A stretch of DNA of 64,000 nucleotides from DASUPK01 sp963843085 (GTDB lineage: Bacteria; Actinomycetota; Thermoleophilia; Solirubrobacterales; 70-9): positions 1-64,000 of the forward strand of contig CAWJJG010000002.1 in the NCBI GenBank assembly GCA_963843085.1, given 5' to 3'. The notes beneath the pieces are model-generated. The model made no database searches and had not been told where the DNA came from. It saw only the letters and a list, made by a program, of their open reading frames with translations. Below, in pieces: positions 1 through 8,506 of the stretch. How positions within the stretch are numbered: the first letter of the stretch is position 1; each line of letters starts with the position of its first letter. A program made the translations under genes and the position numbers.

Positions 1-1
1 G

Positions 2-262
2 CTCCTGGTCCCGATCGAGGAGGACGCGGGCGGCGCCAAGCAGATGCGCGACGTCGTGGACGCCCTGGGGCGGTGGGACAAGCCCGCGCTAGTCGCCTTC
101 TCGGACAGCGACCCCGTCTTCCCGTACCCGCGGTCGGGCGAGCGGTTCATCGGCTGGATGCCGACGGTCGCCGAGCAGGTGAAGATCGAGGGTGCCGCGC
201 ACTTCCTGCAGGAGGACCGAGGTGAGCAGATCGCGGGGGAGATCCTCCGCACCTTCGCTTGA
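2..262 (+). CDS. haloalkane dehalogenase-type alpha/beta hydrolase, C-terminal part (5' end outside window)
   Basis: The frame is open from the first base, so this is the last 86 codons of a gene that starts upstream. The segment KPALVAFSDSDPVFP followed by a Gly-Ala-Ala-His-Phe-Leu-Gln block is the typical C-terminal part of haloalkane dehalogenase-like hydrolases: the Asp in the SDSDP region and the His in GAAHFLQED would be the acid and base of the catalytic triad. The stop TGA overlaps the TTG start of the next gene (TTGA), so the two are translationally coupled. Substrate cannot be judged from this fragment. Confidence 0.8.
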   Translation, partial: LLVPIEEDAGGAKQMRDVVDALGRWDKPALVAFSDSDPVFPYPRSGERFIGWMPTVAEQVKIEGAAHFLQEDRGEQIAGEILRTFA

Positions 263-1131
263 CGCCTGACGAGACCACCGCCGAGCTGGCTCGGCTCCCG
301 TGGCGTGGCCGGGAGGACGATCGACCGCGCCTGGCGGTGCCCCCGGCGCCCATGCCGCTGCTGAACGGCAGACGGCTTCGCAAGCGGTGGAGGTGGGTCG
401 GCGCGTTCGACGGCAACCTGATGGCGTTCGCGGCGGTGGCCCAGGTCGGACCGGTCTCGATGTCGTTCTGGGGCCTCTGGGATCGCGAGCGCAGAAGGCT
501 CTGGGAGCGAACGCGGCGCAACCTCCCGGGGCGCCGGCGCGACGTCGAGATGCGGGGGCGCTCGGTCCAGGTCCGGGCCGGGAACATCGAGTTCGACCTC
601 GAGCTCTCCGACGGCAACCCGATCGAATGCATGTGCCCGAACGGCGAGGGCGGGTACACGTGGACGAGAAAGGCGGCCGGGATGCCGGTCCACGGTGAGA
701 TCCGCATTGGGCGCAGAACCAACAGGCTGGAGGGACTGGGCGTCGAGGACGACTCGGCGGGCTACCACCCGCGCTACACGTCGTGGAAGTGGTCGGCCGG
801 CGTCGGCACTGCGACCGACGGGCGCTCCTTCGCCTGGAACCTGGTCAGTGGCATCAACGATCCTCCGAGCTCGAGCGAGCGGACGATCTGGGTGGCGGGC
901 GAGCCCACCGAGCCCGGGCCCGTCCGGTTCCAGGGGCTCGATTCGATCCACTTCGAGGACGAGTCGCGGCTCAACTTCAGCGCGGAGACCGAGCGCTCGC
1001 ATCAAGAGGGCATCCCGCTCCTGGCGCGCTCGGACTACGAGGCTCCGCTCGGCACCTTCAGCGGCACCCTCATGGGCCTCCACGTCGAGTCGGCGCTCGG
1101 TGTGATGGAGGCGCACGATGCCGTCTGGTAG
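259..1131 (+). CDS. DUF2804 family protein
   Basis: Encodes 290 residues with no signal peptide or membrane helix. The second half (TSWKWSAGVG, FAWNLVSGIN, a Glu-rich RTIWVAGEP block) resembles DUF2804 proteins, a beta-rich family of unknown function; this is family recognition from motif order only. Translation starts at TTG overlapping the preceding stop by 4 nt, indicating an operon with the hydrolase upstream. Its 3' end overlaps the next gene by 14 nt. No function is assigned. Confidence 0.72.
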   Translation: MTPDETTAELARLPWRGREDDRPRLAVPPAPMPLLNGRRLRKRWRWVGAFDGNLMAFAAVAQVGPVSMSFWGLWDRERRRLWERTRRNLPGRRRDVEMRGRSVQVRAGNIEFDLELSDGNPIECMCPNGEGGYTWTRKAAGMPVHGEIRIGRRTNRLEGLGVEDDSAGYHPRYTSWKWSAGVGTATDGRSFAWNLVSGINDPPSSSERTIWVAGEPTEPGPVRFQGLDSIHFEDESRLNFSAETERSHQEGIPLLARSDYEAPLGTFSGTLMGLHVESALGVMEAHDAVW

Positions 1132-1981
1132 AGCCGAATGGGTCGCCATGGCGAAGGCGATCTATGGCCGCTTCGGCGAGGTGCAGGTCACCGATCGAGC
1201 CGCAGCGCAGACCTACTACTCGATCCTCTCGCTCTTTCCCGGGCTTCTGGTGGTCGTCGCGCTGATCTCCCTGCTGGGGAGCTATCCCCAGACCTACGAG
1301 AGCATCGTCAACACTCTGCGCGACGCGGCGCCGGGGACGGCCGTCGACACGATCAACAGCGCGCTTCGCGACGCAGTCTCGAATCGGAGCGACGCGGGCC
1401 TGCTGCTGGTCGTGGGAATCGTCCTCGGGCTCTACTCCGCCTCGGGTGCGATGGGGGCGTCGATGCGCTCGCTGGAGGCGATCAACCGCGTGCCGAAGGG
1501 CCGCGACTTCCTGCCCAACCTCGGCGTTCGCCTGGGGCTGACCCTCCTGCTGACCCTGCTGATCTTCGTCGCGTTCGTATCCGTCGTCCTGGCGGGCCCG
1601 CTGTTCGGTTCGATCGCCGATGCGGCGGGATTCCCCAGCTTCGTCAAAGGGCTGGTCGGCTACCTGCGCTGGCCGATCGGCGCCGCCGCGCTGCTCACCG
1701 CCTTCGCGATCGTCTACGCGCTCGGGCCGCGCCGCACGCCGCTGCCGGGGGACCGCTCGTTGCGCTCTGTGCTGCCCGGCGCGGTGGTCGGGACCATCCT
1801 GTGGTTCGCCATTTCCCTTCTCTTCACGCTCTACGTCTCCCACTTCGGCTCTTATGACAAGACCTATGGCACTCTCGGCGCGATGATCTCGCTGCTGATC
1901 TGGCTCTGGCTCGGCAACCTGGCGTTCCTGCTCGGCGCGCTCTTCAACGCAGAGGGCTATCGCGCCGTGGACAAAGCTTGA
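1118..1981 (+). CDS. YihY/virulence factor BrkB family membrane protein
   Basis: 287 residues with about six hydrophobic helices, the usual length and layout of the YihY/BrkB family (often mis-annotated as ribonuclease BN). Diagnostic blocks are the N-terminal TDRAAAQTYYSILSLFPGLL and the C-terminal GSYDKTYGTLGAMISLLIWL, which form the conserved core of this family of inner-membrane proteins of unsettled function. The ATG lies inside the 3' end of the DUF2804 gene; the stop TGA overlaps the start region of the next membrane-protein gene, so 259-2964 behaves as one operon. Confidence 0.88.
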   Translation: MPSGRAEWVAMAKAIYGRFGEVQVTDRAAAQTYYSILSLFPGLLVVVALISLLGSYPQTYESIVNTLRDAAPGTAVDTINSALRDAVSNRSDAGLLLVVGIVLGLYSASGAMGASMRSLEAINRVPKGRDFLPNLGVRLGLTLLLTLLIFVAFVSVVLAGPLFGSIADAAGFPSFVKGLVGYLRWPIGAAALLTAFAIVYALGPRRTPLPGDRSLRSVLPGAVVGTILWFAISLLFTLYVSHFGSYDKTYGTLGAMISLLIWLWLGNLAFLLGALFNAEGYRAVDKA

Positions 1982-2964
1982 TGGCCATCCCCCTCGGGGT
2001 GGACCTGGGCGCCAGCTTCGACAGCTTCCAGCACGGCGCCCAGGAGTTCTTCCACCGTCTCTCGGAGATCGCCTGGCCCTCGATGGCGATCGCGCTCGTC
2101 CTCTATCTCGCCCACCTGCTGGCAAGGAGCCGCGCCTGGCGGAACACACTCGTGGCGTCCTACCCGGACCGCAAGGTTCCGTTCCCGCGGATCGCGGCCG
2201 CGTACCTGATCGGCGCGGGGATGAACAGCGTCATCCCGGCCCGGGTCGGTGATGCGGTGAAGATCTTCCTCGCCAAGCGCTCGATCCGCCGCTCGACCTA
2301 TCCGACCGTCGTCTCCTCCTTCTTCGTCGCGTCCGTTTTCGACACCTCGGCCGGGATCCTGGTGTTCGTCTACGCCCTCACGCAGGGCCTGCTGCCGAAG
2401 CCGCCCGAGCTACCCGACCTGCCCGCCTTCGACATCGCCTTCTGGGCCCAGCACCCGGACTTCCTCGTCTTCACGCTGACTGCGCTTGCCATCGTGGCCG
2501 TCGTCGCCTTCGTGCTGCTCGCTCGGCGCGTCGAGGCATTCTGGGACCGCGTCAAGCAGGGCGCCATCGTCCTGGCGACTCCGAGCCTCTACCTGAAGAC
2601 GGTCGCCTCCTGGCAGGGGTTCGGCTGGGTCCTGCGCTTCTTCGCCTTCTGGTTCTTCCTCGACGCCTTCCACATCGGAGGCTCTTTCCAGAACGTGATG
2701 TTGGTGATGAGCGTGCAGACCATCGCGACGCTCCTGCCGCTGACCCCGGGCGGCGCCGGCGCCCAGCAGGCGCTCCTCGTCGCCACCCTGGTGGGCCCGG
2801 GCCCGATCGCCGTGCTCACCTACTCGGTCGGCCAGCAGATCGCGGTAGCGGCATGGACGGCGATCCTCGGCACCCTGGCCCTGATCTTCGTCTTCCGGAC
2901 GACCAACTGGCGAAGCCTGATCCGGAGCGCGAGCCGGGAGGCCGAGCAGCACGCGAAGGCCTAG
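1981..2964 (+). CDS. lysylphosphatidylglycerol synthase transmembrane region (UPF0104/AglD2-type) protein
   Basis: A polytopic membrane protein of 327 residues. The motif IPARVGDAVKIFLAKRS in the N-terminal third and LLPLTPGGAGAQQALLVA in the C-terminal third are the two signature loops of the LPG-synthase transmembrane family (flippase-like domain without the acyltransferase domain). A TTG at 1978 precedes the ATG at 1981; the ATG, whose A is shared with the upstream stop codon, is the more likely start. The stop TAG overlaps the stop of the convergent gene in a shared CTAG. Role, lipid flipping or transport, is inferred from the family. Confidence 0.85.
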   Translation: MAIPLGVDLGASFDSFQHGAQEFFHRLSEIAWPSMAIALVLYLAHLLARSRAWRNTLVASYPDRKVPFPRIAAAYLIGAGMNSVIPARVGDAVKIFLAKRSIRRSTYPTVVSSFFVASVFDTSAGILVFVYALTQGLLPKPPELPDLPAFDIAFWAQHPDFLVFTLTALAIVAVVAFVLLARRVEAFWDRVKQGAIVLATPSLYLKTVASWQGFGWVLRFFAFWFFLDAFHIGGSFQNVMLVMSVQTIATLLPLTPGGAGAQQALLVATLVGPGPIAVLTYSVGQQIAVAAWTAILGTLALIFVFRTTNWRSLIRSASREAEQHAKA

Positions 2965-3599
2965 CCCGCCGGGCGGGAGGGAAGCCGCCAGCGCCACGGT
3001 GGCTCTTCGCCGCGGGAAAAGGGGTAGTGATGCTTGCCGGGGAGCGTCTCCAGCGGGACGAGGGCGGGTGTGTCCTCGAGGCTGAGCCGGAGGTGGGACG
3101 CGCTCTGGATCTCCGCCGCGCCGGCGGTCCGGACGATCCGCTCCCAGGCGAATCCGGGGCGGTAGAGCCAGTAGGTGACCCGGACCGGCCCGCCCGAGCG
3201 GCGGAGGTCCTCGACGACGGTGAACTCGGTGACGCGGCGGCGCGATGCGGTGAGGCCGGGGTCTGATCCGGGCGCCGCGCAGCTCGGCTGCCGGCAGTAG
3301 CGGAAGTCGACCGGGAGCTCGCCGTCCCTGGCCGCCGGGGCGGGAGCCAGGCTCCGGACGAGCTTGCCGAGCGGGAAGCCGTAGGCGAGCGCCAGCGGAT
3401 TCCGGCCGCACGGCACCGGATACCGCGGGGTGCACGCGATCCGGCGGGCGAGCATCTCGCCCAGTTCGCGCTCGCCCCGGTTGGGTGGCGACGCCACCAG
3501 TGCGGCGAGGGCGGTGACGATCAGGATCCCGATCATCCCCGCGAGGGCGACGTACTCGATCGAGGCGGCGCCTCGCTGGGGCCCTGCAGCGGAGTCCAC
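2961..3599 (-). CDS. membrane-anchored protein with Flp/TadE-type prepilin N-terminus
   Basis: 212 residues, one N-terminal hydrophobic helix. Residues 10-16 read GAASIEY, an exact match to the G/XXXXEY processing motif of type IVb (Flp/TadE) prepilins, directly followed by the hydrophobic stretch VALAGMIGILIVTALAALVA. The remainder is soluble, with four cysteines, and resembles no family I recognise. No tad pilus machinery is visible in the window. It converges with and overlaps the upstream plus-strand gene by 4 nt. Could be a secreted pseudopilin or simply a single-pass membrane protein. Confidence 0.6.
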   Translation of the reverse strand: MDSAAGPQRGAASIEYVALAGMIGILIVTALAALVASPPNRGERELGEMLARRIACTPRYPVPCGRNPLALAYGFPLGKLVRSLAPAPAARDGELPVDFRYCRQPSCAAPGSDPGLTASRRRVTEFTVVEDLRRSGGPVRVTYWLYRPGFAWERIVRTAGAAEIQSASHLRLSLEDTPALVPLETLPGKHHYPFSRGEEPPWRWRLPSRPAG

Positions 3600-3663
3600 C
3601 GGCGCACGCTCTCGCGAGGGCCGTGCCGGGAGGCGAACATGAGTGCCGGATCGGTGACCGGTC

Positions 3664-3669
3664 TATGAT
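3664..3669 (+). promoter_or_regulatory. -10 box (TATGAT) of a leaderless transcript
   Basis: TATGAT lies 7 nt before the ATG at 3677. This spacing places the transcription start at or next to the start codon and favours 3677 over the upstream in-frame ATG at 3665, which the box overlaps. No convincing -35 is seen. Confidence 0.5.
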
Positions 3670-3676
3670 CGAAGCC

Positions 3677-3946
3677 ATGGAAGGTTTCGGTGGGCTCTTC
3701 GGCGATCCCGAGGAGATGCGCAGGCGGATGGAGGAGCTCCAGGAGCAGATGCAGGGAGCTCAGAAGGTCGCCTGGGCCGACAACGCAATCAAGCTGGCGG
3801 TGGAGATGACGGTCGCCGCGATCAGCTCGATGGAGCTGACCGGATCGAGCGACGAACAGGCCGTCCAGGTCCGAGACGCCATCCGGATCGTCTTCCCCGA
3901 GGCTGTGACGCTGGTCAGAGAGGCCCGCGAGGGCCTGCAGGACTGA
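3677..3946 (+). CDS. small hypothetical helical protein
   Basis: 89 residues, predicted all-helical and acidic, beginning MEGFGGLFGDPEEMRRRMEE and then a Glu/Gln-rich amphipathic helix that could form a coiled coil. No signal peptide or metal motif. Not recognised. The start at 3677 is chosen because a TATGAT box sits 7 nt upstream; in-frame alternatives are 3665 and 3623. The stop TGA abuts the GTG start of the SDR gene with no gap, so the two are probably co-translated. Confidence 0.6.
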   Translation: MEGFGGLFGDPEEMRRRMEELQEQMQGAQKVAWADNAIKLAVEMTVAAISSMELTGSSDEQAVQVRDAIRIVFPEAVTLVREAREGLQD

Positions 3947-4750
3947 GTGGGGCTTCCCGAGCCATCGGTGGCCGGCACCTCGGTGGTCACCGGGGCGTCA
4001 TCCGGAATCGGCGCGGCGATCGCCAAGGAGCTGGCTTCCCGCGGCCATTCCATCGCGCTCGTGGCCCGGCGCGAGGAGCGCCTGAGGACGCTTGCGACCG
4101 AGCTGACCTCTTCCTATGGCGTGTCCGCCGAGGTGATCGCCGCCGACCTCGGTGCGCCCGAGGGCCGCGACCGGCTGGTGGATGAGCTGCGCAGCCGCGC
4201 CCGGGTCGTCGACGTCCTGGTCAACAACGCCGGCTTCGGCCACCAGGCGGACTTCGCCACCAGCCCGCGCGAGCGCATGGTCGAGATGGTGGAGCTCAAC
4301 ATCACCGCCGTCGTCGACCTGACCAGCCGCTTCCTGACCGGGATGGTCGACCGGGGGCGCGGCGGCGTGATCAACATCGCCTCGACGGCCGCGTTCCAGC
4401 CCCTGCCCGGGTCGGCGGTCTACGCCGCGACCAAGTCGTTCGTCCTCTCCTTCAGTGAGGCGATTCGCACCGAGCTGCGCGGCACCGGCGTCACCGTGAC
4501 CGCCGTCTGCCCAGGACCGGTGAAGACCGAGTTCACCGAGGTCGCGGGGTTCGGCGGGGTCGAGGACCGCACCCCGAGCATGGTCTGGATGTCGGCCGAG
4601 GAGATCGCCCAGCACGCCATCGACGGCGCAGCCAACGACCGGCGAGTCGTCGTCCCGGGCACGCTCAACCGCGCCACGGCGCTGGCCGGCCAGCACAGTC
4701 CGAGAGCGCTGGCACTGCCGCTGATCAGCCGGATCTGGCGCAACGTCTAG
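3947..4750 (+). CDS. short-chain dehydrogenase/reductase (SDR), DltE-like
   Basis: 267 residues with a Rossmann fold. Visible SDR landmarks: cofactor loop TGASSGIG (15-22), NNAG (93-96), catalytic Ser146, Tyr159 and Lys163 in the YxxxK arrangement, and PG-pVxT-type motif PGPVKTEF. The Arg-Arg after the second beta strand (VARREERL) suggests NADP(H). Substrate unknown; many cytoplasmic classical SDRs of this type act on fatty-acyl or steroid-like carbonyls. It starts with GTG immediately after the previous stop and is followed 5 nt later by a hydrolase gene. Confidence 0.9.
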   Translation: MGLPEPSVAGTSVVTGASSGIGAAIAKELASRGHSIALVARREERLRTLATELTSSYGVSAEVIAADLGAPEGRDRLVDELRSRARVVDVLVNNAGFGHQADFATSPRERMVEMVELNITAVVDLTSRFLTGMVDRGRGGVINIASTAAFQPLPGSAVYAATKSFVLSFSEAIRTELRGTGVTVTAVCPGPVKTEFTEVAGFGGVEDRTPSMVWMSAEEIAQHAIDGAANDRRVVVPGTLNRATALAGQHSPRALALPLISRIWRNV

Positions 4751-4755
4751 GAACC

Positions 4756-5547
4756 GTGCCGACCCTCGAGGCTCGCGGCGTCGACATCGCCTGGAGCGAG
4801 CGCGGCCGCGGGACCCCGGTCCTGCTGATCCACGAGACCGCCGCCACGAAGGCGGTCTGGGCCCCGCTGGCGGAGGCGCTGTCCTTCGGGTTCCGCTCGA
4901 TCGCGTACGACCGCCGCGGCTGGGGCGAATCCAGCGAGCCGGACGACTACCGCCGCACCACCGTCGAGGAGCAGAGCGAGGACGCGGCGGTCGTGCTCGA
5001 GGGGACGGCTGACGAGCCGGCGATCGTCTGCGGGGCGGGATTGGGAGGGGTGATCGCCCTCGATCTGATGCTGCGGCGAGCCGAGCTCGTTTCCGCCGCG
5101 GTCCTGATCGAACCGATCCTGCTCCAGGTCACGCCGCTCGCCACCGCGGCTCTCTCCGAGGACCGCCATCGGATCGAGATCGCCGCCACCGCCCGCGAGA
5201 ACGTGATCGACGTCTACCTCTCGGGGGCGCTGCCCGCGCTCGGCCCGGGGGTGGGCCGATTGCCGGAGCCGACGGCGGAGGCCGCACGGGCCCGGCCGCG
5301 AAGCGCGATTGCCGAACTGGGAATTCCCGCCGCCTGGCGGATGCCCCTGCCGCGCCTTGCCAGTGCGGATCGCCCCTCAGCGATCGTCACCGCCGAGTCG
5401 ACGCCGCGGCTGCTGCGGGAGGCCGCCCAGTCGCTGGCGGCGCGGCTCGGCGAGAGCACCGCACACCAGGTCAGCTCCCCCGAGGCACCTCCGCACGTCG
5501 GCGCGCTCGCCGAGGTCGCCTCGATCGTGGCCGAGCTCAGCTCGTAG
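4756..5547 (+). CDS. alpha/beta-hydrolase fold protein lacking the nucleophile
   Basis: 263 residues with the alpha/beta-hydrolase framework: oxyanion-loop region LLIHETA, the AYDRRGWGES block, and a nucleophile elbow. The elbow reads G93-A-G-L-G-G where active relatives have G-x-S-x-G, so Gly95 occupies the serine position. The third-residue acid region is also weak, while a possible catalytic His remains in APPHVGAL near the C-terminus. It is therefore probably non-hydrolytic or uses another mechanism. It starts with GTG 5 nt after the SDR gene. Its 3' end overlaps the convergent zinc-ribbon gene by 11 nt. Confidence 0.75.
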   Translation: MPTLEARGVDIAWSERGRGTPVLLIHETAATKAVWAPLAEALSFGFRSIAYDRRGWGESSEPDDYRRTTVEEQSEDAAVVLEGTADEPAIVCGAGLGGVIALDLMLRRAELVSAAVLIEPILLQVTPLATAALSEDRHRIEIAATARENVIDVYLSGALPALGPGVGRLPEPTAEAARARPRSAIAELGIPAAWRMPLPRLASADRPSAIVTAESTPRLLREAAQSLAARLGESTAHQVSSPEAPPHVGALAEVASIVAELSS

Positions 5548-6226
5548 AGGGCAGTCGCTCCGCCCGGATCTCGATCGCCCCGCCGCGGCGAGCGACGACC
5601 GCTCCGCTCTCCAGGAGGACGGCGATGATTGCGGTCGGGATTGCGGCGAGCACCGTCACGACCGCGTCGATCCAGAAGGCGCCTCGGCCGCGTCCGGTTA
5701 CCGGGCGGAGCCGGCCCGAGGCCGCCTCCGAGGCGAAGTCACGGTGAAAGGTGAGCAGGTTGAGGAGCGTCTGCCACATCGATGCCATCCCGGGCCTGAT
5801 CAGGTGCCGGATGCGGCGCACCTCGAGACCGCGGCGCGCCAGCAGCAGGCGGGCGGCCCGGGGGGTCGGGTGGATCGCGCGGCCGCCGGGCCGAAGCGCA
5901 GCCCAGTTCTCCGCCCCCAGCCAGGCCTGCAGGCTGGCGGCGTTGTCGGCTCGCACGGACACTCCGCCCTCGTCGTCCTCCTGGCGCCCGAGGAGCAGCT
6001 CGTCGACCGCATGGTCCGGCGTCGGCACCGCATCGCGTACGACCACCAAGCCGCAGTTCTCGCAGCGATCGATCACCTGATCCTCGAGCGGGCCATAACC
6101 CTCCGTTTCGAGCCAGACGAAGAGAGGCTCGCCGCAGGCCGGGCAGCGCGCCGAACCCGGAGCGGCCCCCTCCTCGAGGCTGACCGTCCGCCCCTTGCGG
6201 GTGGGAAGTCCGATCTGCCGGTCCAC
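5537..6226 (-). CDS. zinc-ribbon membrane-associated protein of unknown function
   Basis: 229 residues. The N-terminal part carries two CxxC pairs (CPACG near residue 28 and CENCG near residue 55), a typical zinc ribbon. A middle region with GGRAIHPTPRAARLLL and a TLLNLLTFH block follows. The C-terminus has a hydrophobic segment (AVVTVLAAIPTAIIAVLLE) that would anchor or tether it to the membrane. No catalytic motif is recognised. It starts with GTG 1 nt after the stop of the oxidoreductase gene upstream, implying one transcript. Confidence 0.6.
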   Translation of the reverse strand: MDRQIGLPTRKGRTVSLEEGAAPGSARCPACGEPLFVWLETEGYGPLEDQVIDRCENCGLVVVRDAVPTPDHAVDELLLGRQEDDEGGVSVRADNAASLQAWLGAENWAALRPGGRAIHPTPRAARLLLARRGLEVRRIRHLIRPGMASMWQTLLNLLTFHRDFASEAASGRLRPVTGRGRGAFWIDAVVTVLAAIPTAIIAVLLESGAVVARRGGAIEIRAERLPSTS

Positions 6227-6227
6227 G

Positions 6228-7367
6228 CTAGACCTCGACCGCGACTGGGGCGTTGGCCTCGAAGACCCGCCAGTGGACGTCGAACCGCTCGAGCCCTTCG
6301 AGGAAGTGCTTCGAGTCGAAGGCCTGGGAGGGCGCCAGGCCGCCGCGACCCTCGAAGCCCCTGCGTGAGGTGAGCAGCGCCCCCTGGACGATCGCCGCCG
6401 CGGTCAGCCCGTAGACGTCCCTGCCGGTAATCACGCCCTCGCGCTCGATTTCGCCGCGCTTCGCCTCGCAGACGATGGCCCAGGTCTGTCTCTCGCGCTG
6501 CTCGGGAGTCTGCCCCTCCGGGAGCCGTGAGATGGCGGCGTTCGCGAGTCGCTTCAGCGGCGTCCGCATGGCCAGGCCGGCCGGGCGGACCATCGCGCTG
6601 AAGACCGGCGCCAGGCGGTCGCTCGAGAAGGCGCCCGCGTTCATCGATGCCCGCACGTTGCGGGTCGCGATATGACGCGGCACGGTGATCTGCTCGCCGG
6701 ACGGGTAGCGGAACATCCGCTGGCGGCCGAACGGCTCCGGGAAGTCATACGTCCCGCGGGAGACGCCTCCCTTCGAATCGACCCACTCCATGTTCCGCCA
6801 CTCGACGTCCCTGCCGCCGATCATCTCGAGCGTGGTCCGCGCGGTTCCCTGGCTCGGTGCGAAGTCCCGCCAGCAGTAGTGCAGCGCCAGCTCGTCGAGC
6901 TCGCCCATGCCCTCGGCGGTGAGGGACGCGAGCATGTCGCCGGGCACGTAGTCGAAGCCCATCGCGGGGATCACGGCCACCCCGGCGCGGGCGGCGCCGG
7001 GGCCGTAGCGCTCGAAGGCCATCCTCATGTAGGGCTGCTCGCCGGTGGTGTCCAGGTAGTGGGTTCCGGCCTCCACCGCGGCGGCCAGGACCGGCTCGCC
7101 GAACTTGACGAAAGGACCGGCGCAGTCGATCACCGTGGCGCAGTCCGAGAGCAGCTCGCGCAGGGAGGAGGGGTCCTCGATCCGGGCCGGCTTGGCGGGG
7201 GCGTCGAGCTCGAGGTCCCGCCTCAGCGCATCCAGCTTCTCGGCGCTGCGGCCGGAGACGACGAAGTCCGCCTCGGCCCGGACGAGCTCGGCGACGACCA
7301 GTCGGCCGGTATAGCCGGTGGCTCCGTAGACGGCGATCGGCCCGGTCTGGCGGGAGATAAGCGGCAC
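6228..7367 (-). CDS. saccharopine dehydrogenase-like NAD(P)-binding protein (trans-acting enoyl reductase type)
   Basis: 379 residues with an N-terminal Rossmann fold: VYGATGYTGRLV is the dinucleotide-binding GxxGxxG loop, followed by VVSGRSAEKL and VIDCAGPFVKFGEPV, all typical of the saccharopine dehydrogenase NADP-binding family that includes mycobacterial trans-acting enoyl reductases. Later blocks HYLDTTGEQPYM and PAMGFDYVPGD agree. Substrate unknown, plausibly a lipid or polyketide. Start: GTG at 7367 lies 7 nt after a TATCTT box at 7380-7375, matching the local leaderless pattern; the TTG at 7376 overlaps that box and is less likely. Confidence 0.82.
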   Translation of the reverse strand: MPLISRQTGPIAVYGATGYTGRLVVAELVRAEADFVVSGRSAEKLDALRRDLELDAPAKPARIEDPSSLRELLSDCATVIDCAGPFVKFGEPVLAAAVEAGTHYLDTTGEQPYMRMAFERYGPGAARAGVAVIPAMGFDYVPGDMLASLTAEGMGELDELALHYCWRDFAPSQGTARTTLEMIGGRDVEWRNMEWVDSKGGVSRGTYDFPEPFGRQRMFRYPSGEQITVPRHIATRNVRASMNAGAFSSDRLAPVFSAMVRPAGLAMRTPLKRLANAAISRLPEGQTPEQRERQTWAIVCEAKRGEIEREGVITGRDVYGLTAAAIVQGALLTSRRGFEGRGGLAPSQAFDSKHFLEGLERFDVHWRVFEANAPVAVEV

Positions 7368-7374
7368 CGCGGCC

Positions 7375-7380
7375 AAGATA
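7375..7380 (-). promoter_or_regulatory. -10 box (TATCTT) of a leaderless transcript
   Basis: Read on the minus strand, TATCTT is followed after 7 nt by the GTG at 7367. It moves the start of the saccharopine-dehydrogenase-like gene three codons downstream of the longest reading frame. Confidence 0.45.
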
Positions 7381-7399
7381 CTGGGAGACTGCCGACCTC

Positions 7400-8506
7400 G
7401 TGAACGCGGTGCCGCCCACCCCAGGCCGTCCCCTCCCGAGCAAGGAGGAGCTCCTCGGCTTCCAGTCCACCTGGATCAAGCGCGCCGGTTTCGCCGCGCT
7501 GCTCGGCGCGCTCATCGTCGCGGCCTCGATCGTCCTGCAGCAGGCCGGCCTGAATCCGCCGAGCGGCAACTCCGACGCCGACCAGCTCGTGTTCGAGCAC
7601 GCGCATGCGGACCGGCTGGTCTACACCTCGATCCTCCTGGGCGTCGGCCTGGCGCTGTTCGCGATCCCGCTGACGTTCCTGTTCCGAGCCGTCGCGGGCC
7701 GAGCGCAGCGCGTTCGACCCGCGTTCCTGGCACTGATCGTGCTCGGTCCGCCGGCGCTCGGACTCGGCGCGGCCATCTCCTCGATCGGCAGCACCCAGGC
7801 AGCCCAGAAGTTCCACGACCAGGAGCCCGCCGCGGTGCAGCAGGCCCGCCAGCAGGCGGAGCAGGCCCAGGCCACGCCCGCGCAGGGGACCAAGACCGGG
7901 ACGACGGCGACCACCACCACTCCGACCGGATCGACCACGATCAACCTGAACGGGACGACAACGACCGTCTCGACGCCGGTAACCCCGACCCAGGCCGGGA
8001 GCAACGCGCGGGAGAACCTGGCCGACCACATCAACAAGCACACGACGCTGCTTGTGGCGGGTGGGCTCATCGGCTTCATCGGCAGGCTCGCGCTGGTCTT
8101 CGGGCTGATCTACACGAGCCTCTGGTGCATGCGCACCGGACTTCTGACTCGCTACGGGGGCGTGGCCGGGATAGTCGCCGGAGTCGGTCTCATCCTGCTC
8201 GGCGCCGTCGGCTTCGCCGTCCTGGTGCTCTGGTTCGCGGTGGTCGGACTGATCCTGCTCGGGGTCTGGCCACCCCCGCTGCCGCCCGCCTGGGAGGCGG
8301 GCGAGGCGATCCCGTGGCAGCCAAGAGAGGACGATCTCGGGCCGCCGGCGGCCGAGCCCGGCGGATCGGGGACGGTCGAGGGGAGCGGGCGAGAGGTCTC
8401 GGAGGCGTCCCTGCCCGAGGAGGGCGATCCGGGCGAGGAGCCTCCCCAGGCGCCCAACGGCGAGACACAGGGGCAGCGGCGCAAGAAGCGAAAGCGGCGT
8501 CGCTAG
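7400..8506 (+). CDS. multi-pass membrane protein with Thr-rich loop and basic tail
   Basis: 368 residues. Hydrophobic helices lie near residues 32-52, 74-96, 105-125, 214-240 and 248-290. Between helices 3 and 4 is a long low-complexity loop rich in Gln/Ala and then Thr (about residues 140-195), probably extracytoplasmic. The C-terminal 80 residues are Pro/Glu/Gly-rich and end in the cluster QRRKKRKRRR, likely cytoplasmic and nucleic-acid or phospholipid contacting. No family recognised. GTG start; divergent from the saccharopine-dehydrogenase-like gene; the stop overlaps the convergent VOC gene by 4 nt. Confidence 0.7.
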   Translation: MNAVPPTPGRPLPSKEELLGFQSTWIKRAGFAALLGALIVAASIVLQQAGLNPPSGNSDADQLVFEHAHADRLVYTSILLGVGLALFAIPLTFLFRAVAGRAQRVRPAFLALIVLGPPALGLGAAISSIGSTQAAQKFHDQEPAAVQQARQQAEQAQATPAQGTKTGTTATTTTPTGSTTINLNGTTTTVSTPVTPTQAGSNARENLADHINKHTTLLVAGGLIGFIGRLALVFGLIYTSLWCMRTGLLTRYGGVAGIVAGVGLILLGAVGFAVLVLWFAVVGLILLGVWPPPLPPAWEAGEAIPWQPREDDLGPPAAEPGGSGTVEGSGREVSEASLPEEGDPGEEPPQAPNGETQGQRRKKRKRRR

